Source: Bacteroidota bacterium
GTDB lineage: Bacteria > Bacteroidota > Bacteroidia > Bacteroidales > UBA10428
Assembly (NCBI GenBank): GCA_003252385.1
Contig: QKEH01000023.1
Location: forward strand, 1 to 32,262
Length of the DNA stretch: 32,262 bases
Direction of reading: 5' to 3'
Below the pieces are notes generated by a model, which saw nothing but the letters and a program-made list of their open reading frames with translations, had not been told where the DNA came from and searched no databases. Shown here in pieces: positions 24,715 through 32,262 of the stretch (position 1 is the stretch's first letter; each line of letters opens with the position of its first letter). The position numbers and the translations under genes are program-made.

Positions 24715-25881
24715 ATGGATATCAGAAACCGACTGCAGATTATTAAGCACTGGAGTGTGGTGGAGCAAGCCGGCTATTGGCTGGTATGGATGCTCCTTTT
24801 GGCTCTTCCCCTCATATTTTGGGACTTTAACGACCCTTTTCAACACCGACGGATCATTGGTGGATGGATACGGATACTTCCTTACCTGATTATATTTCTG
24901 ATACACAATTTATACCTATTACCCCGGGTACTTTTACAGAAGAAATACTGGCTTTACCTTACAGCTACTCTGGCTGTGATATTGCTGGTGAACTATTGGT
25001 TTGTTCTGGACGATCAGGTACACTTTATGATCAGGCAGTTTCTTGAACGAAACAACCTGTCTGCCGAAGACGCGGTGGCATTGCATTCGCACGGTCAGCT
25101 CTTCCGTCCGGGAAGCGGTCCGTCGGGGCATCCGGGCGAGGGCATGGGATTCTATGGCGGTTCGCGCCGTGGGCTTTCTGACGCCATGGTCTATGTTTAC
25201 AGTGTTCTGGTTTCCTTTCTTTTGGTGGGGTTCAATATTACCCTAAAACTGGCCAGCAGGTGGTTGCAACAGGAACAATGGCAAAAGGAAAACGAAAAGG
25301 AAACCCTCAAAGCTAAGCTGGCTGCACTTCAGAATCAGGTAAGCCCGCACTTCTTCATGAATACCCTCAATAACATTCATGCCCTGATTGATTACAGCCG
25401 GGAGGATGCCAAAGATGCGGTGGTGCAACTCTCAAAACTGATGCGCTTCATGCTGTACAATACCTCCGGCGGGGTAACAACCCTGGAGGATGAGATGCAG
25501 TTCTATAAAAATTACATTCACCTGATGCACCTGCGCTTACAACCCGAAGTGGATTTGAGAGTGGTTTTTCCCGATCCGGTTCCCCATTTCAGGGTGTATT
25601 CCCTGCTGGGTATAGCACTCATTGAGAACGCCTTTAAGTATGGAGTTCGTGCACAGGGAGCATCCTTCATTTACATCGAATTTGAGACCCGGGGTACCTG
25701 GTTGTACATGAACTGCCGGAACAGTAAGGCAACTCCTTCCAAAATGGGAAGTACCGATGGAGGAATTGGCATCGCCAATACCCGTAGGCGTCTCGATTTG
25801 CTTTTCCCCGAAGCGTATTCACTGACTATTTACGACCGAGAGCAGGAATTTGAAGTGAATTTAAACTATCCCATGCAATGA
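24715..25881 (+). CDS. LytS-type sensor histidine kinase
   Basis: A kinase of about 388 residues of the His_kinase (LytS/YehU) family. Four hydrophobic segments in the first 200 residues form the sensor: three lie before residue 115, followed by a Gly/Pro-rich external loop and one more helix near 165-190. A short coiled coil (QEQWQKENEKETLKAKLAAL) leads to the phospho-acceptor motif NQVSPHFFMNTLNN (His212). The ATP-binding part has LIENAFKYG (Asn305) and GGIGIANTRRRL. It overlaps the LytTR regulator gene by four bases, so they form a two-component pair. ATG 24715 is preferred; an in-frame TTG at 24670 would add 15 residues. Confidence 0.92.
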   Translation: MDIRNRLQIIKHWSVVEQAGYWLVWMLLLALPLIFWDFNDPFQHRRIIGGWIRILPYLIIFLIHNLYLLPRVLLQKKYWLYLTATLAVILLVNYWFVLDDQVHFMIRQFLERNNLSAEDAVALHSHGQLFRPGSGPSGHPGEGMGFYGGSRRGLSDAMVYVYSVLVSFLLVGFNITLKLASRWLQQEQWQKENEKETLKAKLAALQNQVSPHFFMNTLNNIHALIDYSREDAKDAVVQLSKLMRFMLYNTSGGVTTLEDEMQFYKNYIHLMHLRLQPEVDLRVVFPDPVPHFRVYSLLGIALIENAFKYGVRAQGASFIYIEFETRGTWLYMNCRNSKATPSKMGSTDGGIGIANTRRRLDLLFPEAYSLTIYDREQEFEVNLNYPMQ

Positions 25882-26594
25882 AAATACGTTGTATAGCCGT
25901 TGACGATGAGCCATTGGCGCTCAGGCAAATGTCCGATTTCATTCGGAAAACCCCCTTTCTGGAAGAAGTGGCAGTATGTTCCAGTGCACTGGTCGCGGCT
26001 CAGGTGGTTTCCGAAACCGAGGTTGATTTGATGTTTGTGGACATTCAAATGCCCGAACTCAACGGGTTGGATTTTGTTCGTTCGCTGGAAAATGGACCCG
26101 AAGTAATTTTTACCACCGCCTTTAGCGAGTTTGCCGTGGAGGGTTTTAAGGTGGCGGCACTGGATTATTTGCTCAAACCCGTCGGGTATCCCGATTTTCT
26201 GCATGCAGCCAACAAGGCAAAAGTGTATTTTGACACCCGGCAAAGGGCTGCCGAAAACGGTTCCGGCAGCGACGATTTCCTGTTTGTGAAGTCGGAATAC
26301 CGGGTGGTGAGGATTAACTACAACGATATTAAATATGCCGAAGGTATGAGGGAGTATGTGCGCATTCACACTCTTTCAGGCGAACGGATCATGTCGCTGA
26401 TGAGCATGAAATCGCTGGAACAAAAATTACCCCCCGACCGCTTTATGCGGGTGCATCGTTCGTTTCTGGTCAATTTACAACAGGTTCGGCGTATTGAGCG
26501 GGGGCGTATTTTCTTTGGTAACGAGGCAGTTATTCCGGTGGGGGAGCAGTACAAGGAAGCTTTTCAACAGTACGTCGACCGTCATTTTTTATAA
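25878..26594 (+). CDS. LytTR-family response regulator
   Basis: The 238-residue regulator has a receiver domain (residues 1-120; acidic pocket Asp9-Asp10, phospho-acceptor Asp55 in MFVDIQMPELNG, and a Lys in LLKPVGYPDFLHA). Residues about 135-238 form a LytTR DNA-binding domain (LFVKSEYRVVRINYNDI, EYVRIHT, RVHRSFLVNLQQV). It is translated in a four-base overlap with its kinase. Its 3' end overlaps the convergent MauE-thioredoxin gene by six bases. LytTR proteins bind pairs of direct repeats; candidate repeats lie upstream of the kinase gene, next to nrfH. Confidence 0.95.
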   Translation: MKIRCIAVDDEPLALRQMSDFIRKTPFLEEVAVCSSALVAAQVVSETEVDLMFVDIQMPELNGLDFVRSLENGPEVIFTTAFSEFAVEGFKVAALDYLLKPVGYPDFLHAANKAKVYFDTRQRAAENGSGSDDFLFVKSEYRVVRINYNDIKYAEGMREYVRIHTLSGERIMSLMSMKSLEQKLPPDRFMRVHRSFLVNLQQVRRIERGRIFFGNEAVIPVGEQYKEAFQQYVDRHFL

Positions 26595-27599
26595 GGGTTC
26601 CTCTGCTGCCGGACGCAGATAGTCCAGTACTTCTTTTCCATGAAAGGACCGGTACCCGTATTGTTTTACCACCTGTCCGTTTTGGATCAGAAAAAGCACC
26701 GGCACTCCTTTGCCGATATACCTGAAAAACCACGGTGAGGTGCAGATGTAGTAAGGAAAGCGGGCGGAGTGGCTTTCTTCCCAAAACTGGTCGACCTCGT
26801 TCGCAGTACCGTTAAAGATGTATACGATGGGCAGTTGTTCTCCTTGTTTCCGGGAAAAGTCTGAAATGCGCTGCGCAGTCCACTTACAATATTTACAATG
26901 AGTACTCAAGAAACAAAGTAAAACCTCATTTCCATAGGCCACCCGATTGCTGTCGGAGATGACCAGGGCTTCATCAAACAGCTGTAGTGAAATATGGTCT
27001 GGAGCGGCTTCCTGTTGCGAAAGGAACCAATTGCGCATCATAAAATCGGGGGGGCGAAAGCATGAAGGAATCAGGAACGCACCAGTCAGCAGGGAGATGA
27101 CCATCCATTGGGGCCGTCGGGCATCGCGTGGGAGTTTCCAAAGTAAAAATCCCGCAATCGCCAGCATGGCCAGGTTTTTTAGCACCGAATGGCGGGTATC
27201 CAGGGGAAGGGCGGTTCCAAAGCAGAAACAATTATCAAGGCCGCCTGGTTGTTGAGCCAGCAGGAGGTAAATTGTAAAACCGGTTAAGATCAATGTGGCA
27301 AGCAGGGCACTTTTTCGCGGATGGAAGTTGAGAAAAAGTAAACCACCCAACGCCAGTTCCCCTCCAATGAGTAAACGGGAACATAATACCGCCATATTCC
27401 AGGAGAGAGCCGGAAGGTGATACAAATACAACTCAAATTCGCCGGAGACCAGTAGTTTGGCAATTGCTGAAAAAATAAAGACCCCGCCCAGCAATACCTC
27501 GAAAATTCGGGTTGGCGTGCAGTGGTGCGCCAAAATACTTCGAACCGCCCGAAGCTTGTACAAAAGGGTATTTTTCAACGAAGGTGTTTTACAATCCAA
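26589..27599 (-). CDS. MauE/DoxX-like membrane protein fused to thioredoxin-like domain
   Basis: The 336-residue frame encodes about five membrane helices (residues about 33-190) of the MauE/DoxX-like type, with CFCFG in an external loop. A thioredoxin-like domain (about 205-330) has the redox motif CKYC (Cys235, Cys238) and the cis-Pro segment GKGVPVLFLIQ. MauE-like membrane modules commonly pair with periplasmic thiol-disulfide proteins, so this is probably a periplasmic thiol reductase or a disulfide relay. No ATG fits: the frame opens at TTG 27599, and further TTGs follow at 27578, 27563 and 27533, so the start is uncertain. The 3' end overlaps the LytTR regulator gene. Confidence 0.8.
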   Translation of the reverse strand: MDCKTPSLKNTLLYKLRAVRSILAHHCTPTRIFEVLLGGVFIFSAIAKLLVSGEFELYLYHLPALSWNMAVLCSRLLIGGELALGGLLFLNFHPRKSALLATLILTGFTIYLLLAQQPGGLDNCFCFGTALPLDTRHSVLKNLAMLAIAGFLLWKLPRDARRPQWMVISLLTGAFLIPSCFRPPDFMMRNWFLSQQEAAPDHISLQLFDEALVISDSNRVAYGNEVLLCFLSTHCKYCKWTAQRISDFSRKQGEQLPIVYIFNGTANEVDQFWEESHSARFPYYICTSPWFFRYIGKGVPVLFLIQNGQVVKQYGYRSFHGKEVLDYLRPAAEEPL

Positions 27600-27604
27600 G
27601 GCAA

Positions 27605-27634
27605 TAAAACTACAATAAATTTGACAACCCCAAA
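27605..27634 (-). promoter_or_regulatory. Candidate promoter of the MauE-thioredoxin gene
   Basis: On the minus strand TTTG (27631-27634) and TAGTTTTA (27605-27612, near TAnnTTTG) are 18 bases apart, close to the normal spacing. Transcription would begin near 27599, where the longest frame starts, so a later TTG is the more natural start unless the mRNA is leaderless. Confidence 0.35.
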
Positions 27635-27738
27635 CGCAGTGGGTGGGTTTGCTGATAAAACTTTCCGGTTGGTTGAATCTTTTTTCGTTTCGTGTGGCTT
27701 CGGGGTAAATTTATATCTAAACCGTAAAAACAGGAAGT

Positions 27739-27849
27739 ATGAAACACCCATATTCTTGCGAACACTACCGGGCTTGCGAGCTCAACGTAGTGGAATTCGA
27801 TAGCAATAAAATTACCATAATGGGTGTTCCATCCAACCTTAAAAATTAA
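27739..27849 (+). CDS. 36-residue mini-ORF upstream of the Spy-like gene
   Basis: ATG at 27739 is preceded by AGGA at good spacing and opens a 36-codon frame (MKHPYSCEHYRACELNVVEF, with two Cys, to a TAA 11 bases before the next gene). It has no signal peptide and no recognised family. Position and ribosome site suggest that it is translated as part of the same transcript, either as a small protein or as a translational lead-in. A weak -7-like TAAATTTA lies at 27706-27713. Confidence 0.45.
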   Translation: MKHPYSCEHYRACELNVVEFDSNKITIMGVPSNLKN

Positions 27850-27860
27850 ATTTTATTAGG

Positions 27861-28292
27861 ATGAAAACAGCAATTAAACTTGGTTTAGCCGCCCTGATAC
27901 TGGGTTGGGTAAGTATGTCGGCATTGCAGGCACAGTGCGGAAATGGACAGGGCAAAGGCCCCGGTTACGGCCCGGAAGCGGGCCACGACTCCTGTCGGGT
28001 TCAGCTTAAGGTAAACGATATGGACGAGGCACTGGATTTAAGCGATGCTCAAAAGGCAAAAATTCTTCAGATGCATTACGATCATATTGTTGAAATGAAG
28101 GCATTGAAGACCCGGTACAAGGACAATTGTGTGGAAGGTCGCGAAGCAATTGGCAAGGCACGCGATGCATTTGATCAAAAGGTCAGGAGCGAACTGACTG
28201 CTGAACAGGCCGATAAATACGATGCATTTCTCATAGGGCGTCGGAGTGCTAAGAAGGGCATGGGCCCTGGGCGAGGTCCTCGTGCAGAGTAA
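27861..28292 (+). CDS. Spy/CpxP-like periplasmic protein
   Basis: The 143-residue product has a signal peptide (KLGLAALILGWVSMSALQA) and a Gly-rich mature start (QCGNGQGKGPGYGP). It then has a helical region with the LTxxQ-like repeats of the Spy/CpxP family: LSDAQKAKILQMHYDHIVEMKAL near residues 58-80 and LTAEQADKYDAFL near 114-126. Family members act as periplasmic chaperones or metal/stress sensors. The C-terminus is basic and Gly-rich (AKKGMGPGRGPRAE). A strong bidirectional terminator follows at once. Confidence 0.8.
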   Translation: MKTAIKLGLAALILGWVSMSALQAQCGNGQGKGPGYGPEAGHDSCRVQLKVNDMDEALDLSDAQKAKILQMHYDHIVEMKALKTRYKDNCVEGREAIGKARDAFDQKVRSELTAEQADKYDAFLIGRRSAKKGMGPGRGPRAE

Positions 28293-28293
28293 C

Positions 28294-28316
28294 AAAAGAG
28301 GCTTTAGGCCTCTTTT
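28294..28316. terminator. Bidirectional intrinsic terminator
   Basis: The nine-base stem AAAAGAGGC/GCCTCTTTT with loop TTTAG is followed by T-runs on both strands. It ends the Spy-like gene on the plus strand. On the minus strand the stop codon of the LarE gene lies inside the loop and its last codons form one arm, so the hairpin serves both convergent genes. Confidence 0.85.
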
Positions 28317-29128
28317 TTGTGGGTTAAAGCCCGGTTGAGCTTTCCCGATACCAGTCCTTCAGGGTCAATGATGCAGTTCCGGAATCCTATATTTTTCAAT
28401 TTTTGCGCCAGCTCTGGGTAATGCACTTTCAAATCGGAAATCTGTGCATGGGGAACCTCAATCCAGGCTTCATGGTTCCTGTAGCGGACCCGAACCTCCC
28501 GAAAGCCCAGGTCATTTAGTAAATTCTCCGCCTGTTCCACACTTCGTAATTTCGGTTCGGTAATGGTTTCGCCATAGGGGAAACGACTGCTCAGACAGGG
28601 ACTGGCCGGTTTTTTCCAATTGGGTAACTGGTAATGCAGTGCCATACTCCGAATGTGTTCCTTGGTCAATTGGCAGTCGGCCAGCGGACTTTTAACCCCA
28701 AAGTTTTCTGCTGCCTGCAGGCCGGGCCGGTAATCGGAACGATCCGAGTAATTCGTGCCATTCACGGGAACAAAGCCGGGGTAGCGCCGTGCTATCAACT
28801 GCTGCATGGCTTCATACAAGGCAGTTTTGCAAAAAAAACAGCGGTTGGCCGGGTTCTGAACATAATCGGGGTCATCCATTTCCCGACTGTTAATTTCCAG
28901 CAATTTGATATCGAATTGTTGTGTAAAAGCCCGGGCTTCGAGCAGGTCGTTTAGTTTCAGGCTCGGCGAAGTGGCTATCACGGCAATGGCATTGTTTTTT
29001 CCCAAAAAATGGCGTGCCAGAAATGCCACCAGCGAGGAGTCGGTACCTCCTGATAGTGCTACCATCACCCGCTGGTTTTGGGCAAACCATGCTTCGAGGC
29101 GTTGATCCATTTCCTGACTAAGGTTCAT
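28304..29128 (-). CDS. larE: ATP-dependent sulfur transferase LarE, three-cysteine type
   Basis: The 274-residue PP-loop enzyme has LSGGTDSS (residues 25-32) for ATP, NRCFFCK (Cys97, Cys100), VNGTNYSDRSDYRPG, the conserved PASPCLSSRFPYG (Cys178), and GLVSGKLNRA near the end. LarE adds sulfur to the nicotinic-acid-derived precursor of the nickel-pincer nucleotide, the cofactor of lactate racemase and related LarA-type enzymes. Single-Cys LarE sacrifices its Cys sulfur; forms with a CxxC plus the later Cys bind [4Fe-4S] and can turn over, and this protein has that pattern. LarB, LarC and LarA are not in the window. A -7-like box lies almost at the ATG, so the start may be Met7 or the mRNA leaderless. 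Confidence 0.92.
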   Translation of the reverse strand: MNLSQEMDQRLEAWFAQNQRVMVALSGGTDSSLVAFLARHFLGKNNAIAVIATSPSLKLNDLLEARAFTQQFDIKLLEINSREMDDPDYVQNPANRCFFCKTALYEAMQQLIARRYPGFVPVNGTNYSDRSDYRPGLQAAENFGVKSPLADCQLTKEHIRSMALHYQLPNWKKPASPCLSSRFPYGETITEPKLRSVEQAENLLNDLGFREVRVRYRNHEAWIEVPHAQISDLKVHYPELAQKLKNIGFRNCIIDPEGLVSGKLNRALTHKKEA

Positions 29129-29132
29129 TGTA

Positions 29133-29140
29133 CAAAGTTA
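29133..29140 (-). promoter_or_regulatory. Candidate -7 box immediately upstream of larE
   Basis: On the minus strand this reads TAACTTTG, a perfect TAnnTTTG, ending five bases before the annotated ATG. Transcription would begin at about the start codon. No clear -33 TTG is at the usual distance. Confidence 0.35.
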
Positions 29141-29363
29141 GTACAAAAAAGACAAATAACTCTTAATATCAACACATGCATACCATCGGATCTGTCCGGG
29201 GAGTTGTCAAAACGCGATTGGTATGGCTTCCTAATGCCCGGTGTAAATCCTTCGGGGTTGAAGGGGGAGGCTGGATTGGAGAAATGCTATCATAGTAGAT
29301 TGGACATCTGAGGATCGTGTTTCATTATTCGGAAAATAGTCGTAAATTCTGGTAAAAAACAAT

Positions 29364-30497
29364 ATGGACACCAAATATGCGCCGGCCGGGCGCGATTCCA
29401 GAACCCAACTGATGGATGAGTTGATCTTTATCCGGAATGTTGAATATATCGAAAAACTGATCAATACCCTTCCATACATCGGGGCTATTCTTAATGAAAA
29501 ACGTCAGGTGGTATTTGCCAACGACCAACTGCTGGAGATGCTGAAACTTACGACGGTGGAAGACCTGTTGGGTCAGCGGCCGGGCGAAATGCTGCACTGT
29601 GTTAACGCCCATCGGGAAATTGGAGGTTGTGGAACTAGCGAGAATTGCAGCGTTTGTGGAGCAGTAAACTGCATATTAGGGGCGCAAAAAAATGGCAGGA
29701 AGGAGCAGGCGGAATGTCGTATTCTGGCTAAAGAGCAGGAGCAATTTGTGGCTTACGATTTTCTGGTTACTACCAGTCCGTTTCAATGGCAGGGGCATAT
29801 GTACTATGTGCTTTCCCTGGCCGATATCAGCAGCGAAAAGAGGAGAAAGGCCATGGAACGTATCTTCTTTCACGATGTGATCAATAAAACGGGCAGTATG
29901 TACGGGTTTATTGACCTTCTTAAGGAAGAGCAGGACATGGATCGCATCCATCAGTTTATTAATTTTCTCGACACATTAAACCGGGATCTTACCAACGAGA
30001 TTGTCGGCCAGCGCGATTTGACGGCGGCTGAAAATGGCGAGCTGCGCGTATCGGTTTCAGAGCACGATTCCTTGGAGATTATTCAAAACAGTATTCAGCA
30101 AATAGCCTACCATGAGGTGGCAAAACACAAGGCCATTCTGGAAGATCCCGGTTCGGAATCCTTTATATTAAAAACCGATGGCACACTGTTGCGTCGGGTA
30201 CTGATGAATATGTTGAAGAATGCTCTCGAAGCCACCGAAGTCAGGGGAAAGGTATCCGTGGGGTGTTCGCAAACCCATTCAACCCTGAGTTTTTGGGTTC
30301 ATAACGATGGGATTATCCCCCGGGAAAACCAGTTGCAGATCTTTCAACGATCGTTCTCAACCAAAGGTGTAGCTCGCGGCCTGGGTACATATAGTATGAA
30401 ATTATTGGGTGAACAGTATCTGGGGGGACGGGTGGGATTCCTGTCGAACGAAAAATCCGGAACCCGTTTCTATATCGAATTCCCGGCCAATAACTGA
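29364..30497 (+). CDS. PAS-domain sensor histidine kinase with cysteine-rich insert
   Basis: The 377-residue soluble kinase has no membrane segments. A PAS domain (residues about 35-155) begins LPYIGAILNEKRQVVFAN and carries a Cys cluster from Cys79 to Cys103 (HCVNAHREIGGCGTSENCS then VCGAVNC), with Cys at 79, 89, 95, 98 and 103. This suggests bound metal, Fe-S or redox sensing. The phospho-acceptor segment is FFHDVINKTGSMYGFIDLL with His170, a variant H-box. The ATPase part has MLKNALEATE (Asn286), STKGVARGLGTYSMKLL and GTRFYIEFP. No response regulator is adjacent, so it is an orphan here. It is transcribed alone, between larE and the adhesin gene. Confidence 0.87.
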   Translation: MDTKYAPAGRDSRTQLMDELIFIRNVEYIEKLINTLPYIGAILNEKRQVVFANDQLLEMLKLTTVEDLLGQRPGEMLHCVNAHREIGGCGTSENCSVCGAVNCILGAQKNGRKEQAECRILAKEQEQFVAYDFLVTTSPFQWQGHMYYVLSLADISSEKRRKAMERIFFHDVINKTGSMYGFIDLLKEEQDMDRIHQFINFLDTLNRDLTNEIVGQRDLTAAENGELRVSVSEHDSLEIIQNSIQQIAYHEVAKHKAILEDPGSESFILKTDGTLLRRVLMNMLKNALEATEVRGKVSVGCSQTHSTLSFWVHNDGIIPRENQLQIFQRSFSTKGVARGLGTYSMKLLGEQYLGGRVGFLSNEKSGTRFYIEFPANN

Positions 30498-30701
30498 GTG
30501 AGCCTTCCTGTACACCCTTGTCTTCCCACAACTTGTTAAAAGCCGTTTCTTTCAACTGGATTATTATGTGTAACTTCCCTCCTTGGATTACAAAAGTGCA
30601 CCGTATAACCATAAATAGCTGACATCTAATCAACTGCAATGAACCTATTTGCCCGAATGCCGTATAAACGACCATATCATCTCCTAGTAATATTTCGCCC
30701 C

Positions 30702-32262
30702 ATGAAAAAGAATCTGGTACTCTCCGCGCTTGCCTTTTTGTTAGTTTGTACAACATTGCAGGCACAAAACAGCAATAAAACAGGAAATTGGACGGATGGC
30801 GGGGTTTGGGACGGTGGCGTGGCTCCGGCAACCACTAACATTTCGTCCACGGTGATCATTCAGTCCGGAAGTCGGATTACCCGCTATGGCAACCTGAGTT
30901 TTAATTCCGGTTCCAATATCGATCTGATTGTGAATGACACGCTCATTATTTATGGTGATGTAAGTATGGGTAACTGGCCATCGCTGGTGGTAAACAGCGG
31001 AGGGGTGGTTATCATTGTTGGGAATTACACCGCAGGGAACAAAACGGATGTTTACCAGAATGGCTATTTGATTGTTACCGGCGACTTCTACGACAACAGC
31101 AATCAGGGCGAAATTTACAACAACAACCCGGCCGGTTTCTATCTTTTTGATGACACCCCTTTTTTTAACGGAGAAATAGAAACCTATGGCGATGAGGAAG
31201 ACATAGTAAACGATCCCATTTACGATTTCTTTCTGCAAATTGTCGGAGGGCATCCGGGTTGTCATCTGTCGGTTTCCGCGGCGATAACTGATGTGACAAC
31301 AGCCGGTGCTAGTAATGGAGCTATTAATATTACGGTATCTGGAGGAACGCCGGATACGTACACCTGGCAAACCAGCGATGGTTCGGGTCTGTCCATCCAT
31401 GCCGAAGATCAAACCGGGCTTACTGCCGGCACCTATACCGTGGCTGTGAGCGACGGGGCATGTTATGCTTTTGGTTCGTACACGGTAACCGAACACTTGT
31501 GCACCCCACCGAGCATAACAGGAACATCACCAGCAAGCCGGTGTGGAGCCGGTACGATTACCCTGTCGGCAACTGCCAGTTCCGGAACCATAAGCTGGTA
31601 CACCACTGCCAGCGGGAATTCACTTACGGCTACGGGGAGCAGCTTTACCATTCCGTCACTTGCATCCAGCACCACCTACTATGTAGATGCTACCGATGGA
31701 TGTACTACTGCAAGTCGCACTCCGGTGGTGGCAACCATCTATCCCGCGGTGAGTTTATCTCTAACCGAAACCACTCCAATGGCTTGTCCGGGTGGCACTT
31801 CTGTGATCACCCTCACGGCCTCCGGTGGCGATGGAAACTTTTCGTATTCCCGCGACGGCGTTAGTTATCAGGCAGGAAATACCTTTACTTTGGCTGCAGG
31901 AGCCAATCAGACTCTATTTGTTCGCGATGGAAACCTTTGCGTGGCTTCCAATCAAATTAGTATTAACCCAACTCCGGACGTGCAGGCACCGGTAATCAGC
32001 GGCTGTCCGGCCAACCGGAGTGTGGCGATGGACGCTGGCAGTTGTGGCGCTATCGTAACTTTTACCGCTCCCACGGCTACCGACAACTGCGACGGAGCCA
32101 TTATTCCCGTACGCACCGATGGCAGCGTCCTGAACTCGGGCGATCGTTTCCCGGCAGGGGTCACCACCATCAGCTATTCGGCTACCGATGCAGCGGGCAA
32201 TGCGAGCACTTGTAGCTTCACCATCACCGTAGCTCCCGATGCCCAGGCACCGGTAATCAGCG
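30702..32262 (+). CDS. Large secreted SprB/Ig/HYR-repeat adhesin-like protein (partial)
   Basis: The frame starts at ATG 30702 and is open to the right edge (520 codons seen). A signal peptide (KKNLVLSALAFLLVCTTLQA) is followed by a beta-rich region (about 22-180, NKTGNWTDGGVWDGGVAP). An SprB-type repeat follows (about 186-265, GGTPDTYTWQTSDGS, GLTAGTYTVAVSDG), then an Ig-like repeat (about 267-345, GTISWYTTASG, STTYYVDATDGC), a further Ig-like unit, and from residue 427 a HYR repeat (DAGSCGAIVTFTAPTATDNC) whose successor begins at the edge. Such proteins are usually large surface adhesins or gliding proteins exported by type IX secretion; the sorting domain would lie outside. Confidence 0.85.
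   Translation, partial: MKKNLVLSALAFLLVCTTLQAQNSNKTGNWTDGGVWDGGVAPATTNISSTVIIQSGSRITRYGNLSFNSGSNIDLIVNDTLIIYGDVSMGNWPSLVVNSGGVVIIVGNYTAGNKTDVYQNGYLIVTGDFYDNSNQGEIYNNNPAGFYLFDDTPFFNGEIETYGDEEDIVNDPIYDFFLQIVGGHPGCHLSVSAAITDVTTAGASNGAINITVSGGTPDTYTWQTSDGSGLSIHAEDQTGLTAGTYTVAVSDGACYAFGSYTVTEHLCTPPSITGTSPASRCGAGTITLSATASSGTISWYTTASGNSLTATGSSFTIPSLASSTTYYVDATDGCTTASRTPVVATIYPAVSLSLTETTPMACPGGTSVITLTASGGDGNFSYSRDGVSYQAGNTFTLAAGANQTLFVRDGNLCVASNQISINPTPDVQAPVISGCPANRSVAMDAGSCGAIVTFTAPTATDNCDGAIIPVRTDGSVLNSGDRFPAGVTTISYSATDAAGNASTCSFTITVAPDAQAPVIS
31983..32262 (+). repeat. Start of tandem HYR repeats (261-base unit)
   Basis: The 19 bases CAGGCACCGGTAATCAGCG at 31983-32001 recur exactly at 32244-32262, one unit of 261 bases (87 codons) later and in frame, both encoding QAPVIS. 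The second unit is cut by the window edge, so its overall identity cannot be measured. Confidence 0.75.

Noticed and set aside
25866-26369. A 167-codon minus-strand frame
   Set aside because: It is antisense to the LytTR regulator gene, whose receiver and DNA-binding motifs are clear.

Overview
The window looks like chromosomal DNA of a Bacteroidota member, most likely an anaerobic or facultative marine-type Bacteroidales/Marinilabiliales lineage. The signs are a secreted protein with a type IX secretion C-terminal domain, an SprB/Ig/HYR-repeat adhesin, a DUF2141 protein, LytS/LytTR signalling, TAnnTTTG-like -7 boxes, and an Rnf complex beside NrfHA. This placement comes from gene content only.

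Layout. The left edge (1-356, minus) is the start of a GNAT acetyltransferase. An AT-richer accessory stretch follows (about 0.4-7.7 kb): a beta-helix T9SS cargo protein, a signal-peptide-only mini-ORF overlapping an alpha/beta hydrolase, long gene-poor stretches with decayed coding sequence, and a three-gene unit (GT2 glycosyltransferase, a PAP2 protein with sphingomyelin-synthase-like motifs, DUF2141). This unit lies between two direct copies of the 3' end of rnfA plus its terminator, 3,062 bp apart. One copy belongs to the intact gene; the other is a stop-containing, internally deleted relic.

The minus strand from 7.8 to 13.25 kb carries a complete rseC-rnfB-rnfC-rnfD-rnfG-rnfE-rnfA operon, with a terminator after rnfA and an inverted repeat in the promoter region. 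Next, also on the minus strand, come a metallophosphoesterase, a GT39-type membrane glycosyltransferase and a GT2-like transferase (probably surface glycan), then a 63-residue hypothetical protein. On the plus strand at 17.3-21.3 kb is a tight operon: TonB-dependent receptor, NicO/UreH-like metal transporter, and an exported nucleoside-hydrolase-like protein fused to an FmdE-like domain. This is the least ordinary gene set in the window.

The minus strand at 21.3-24.5 kb holds nrfH-nrfA plus a NapH-like polyferredoxin membrane protein, giving ammonifying nitrite reduction from the quinol pool. Divergent to it is a LytS-type kinase/LytTR regulator pair, with GGTT-type repeats in the shared upstream region. 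Then come a MauE-thioredoxin fusion (minus), a 36-codon mini-ORF and a Spy/CpxP-like periplasmic protein (plus), a three-cysteine LarE (minus), a PAS kinase with a cysteine-rich insert (plus), and the first 520 codons of a large repeat adhesin running off the right edge. No rRNA, complete tRNA, CRISPR array, transposase or integrase was recognised.

How the parts fit. Rnf (ferredoxin:NAD+ coupling), NrfHA and the polyferredoxin protein form the respiratory theme. The TonB receptor/NicO/FmdE unit, and perhaps LarE, form a metal or metal-cofactor theme. The glycosyltransferases, the PAP2 protein and the secreted repeat proteins form the envelope theme.
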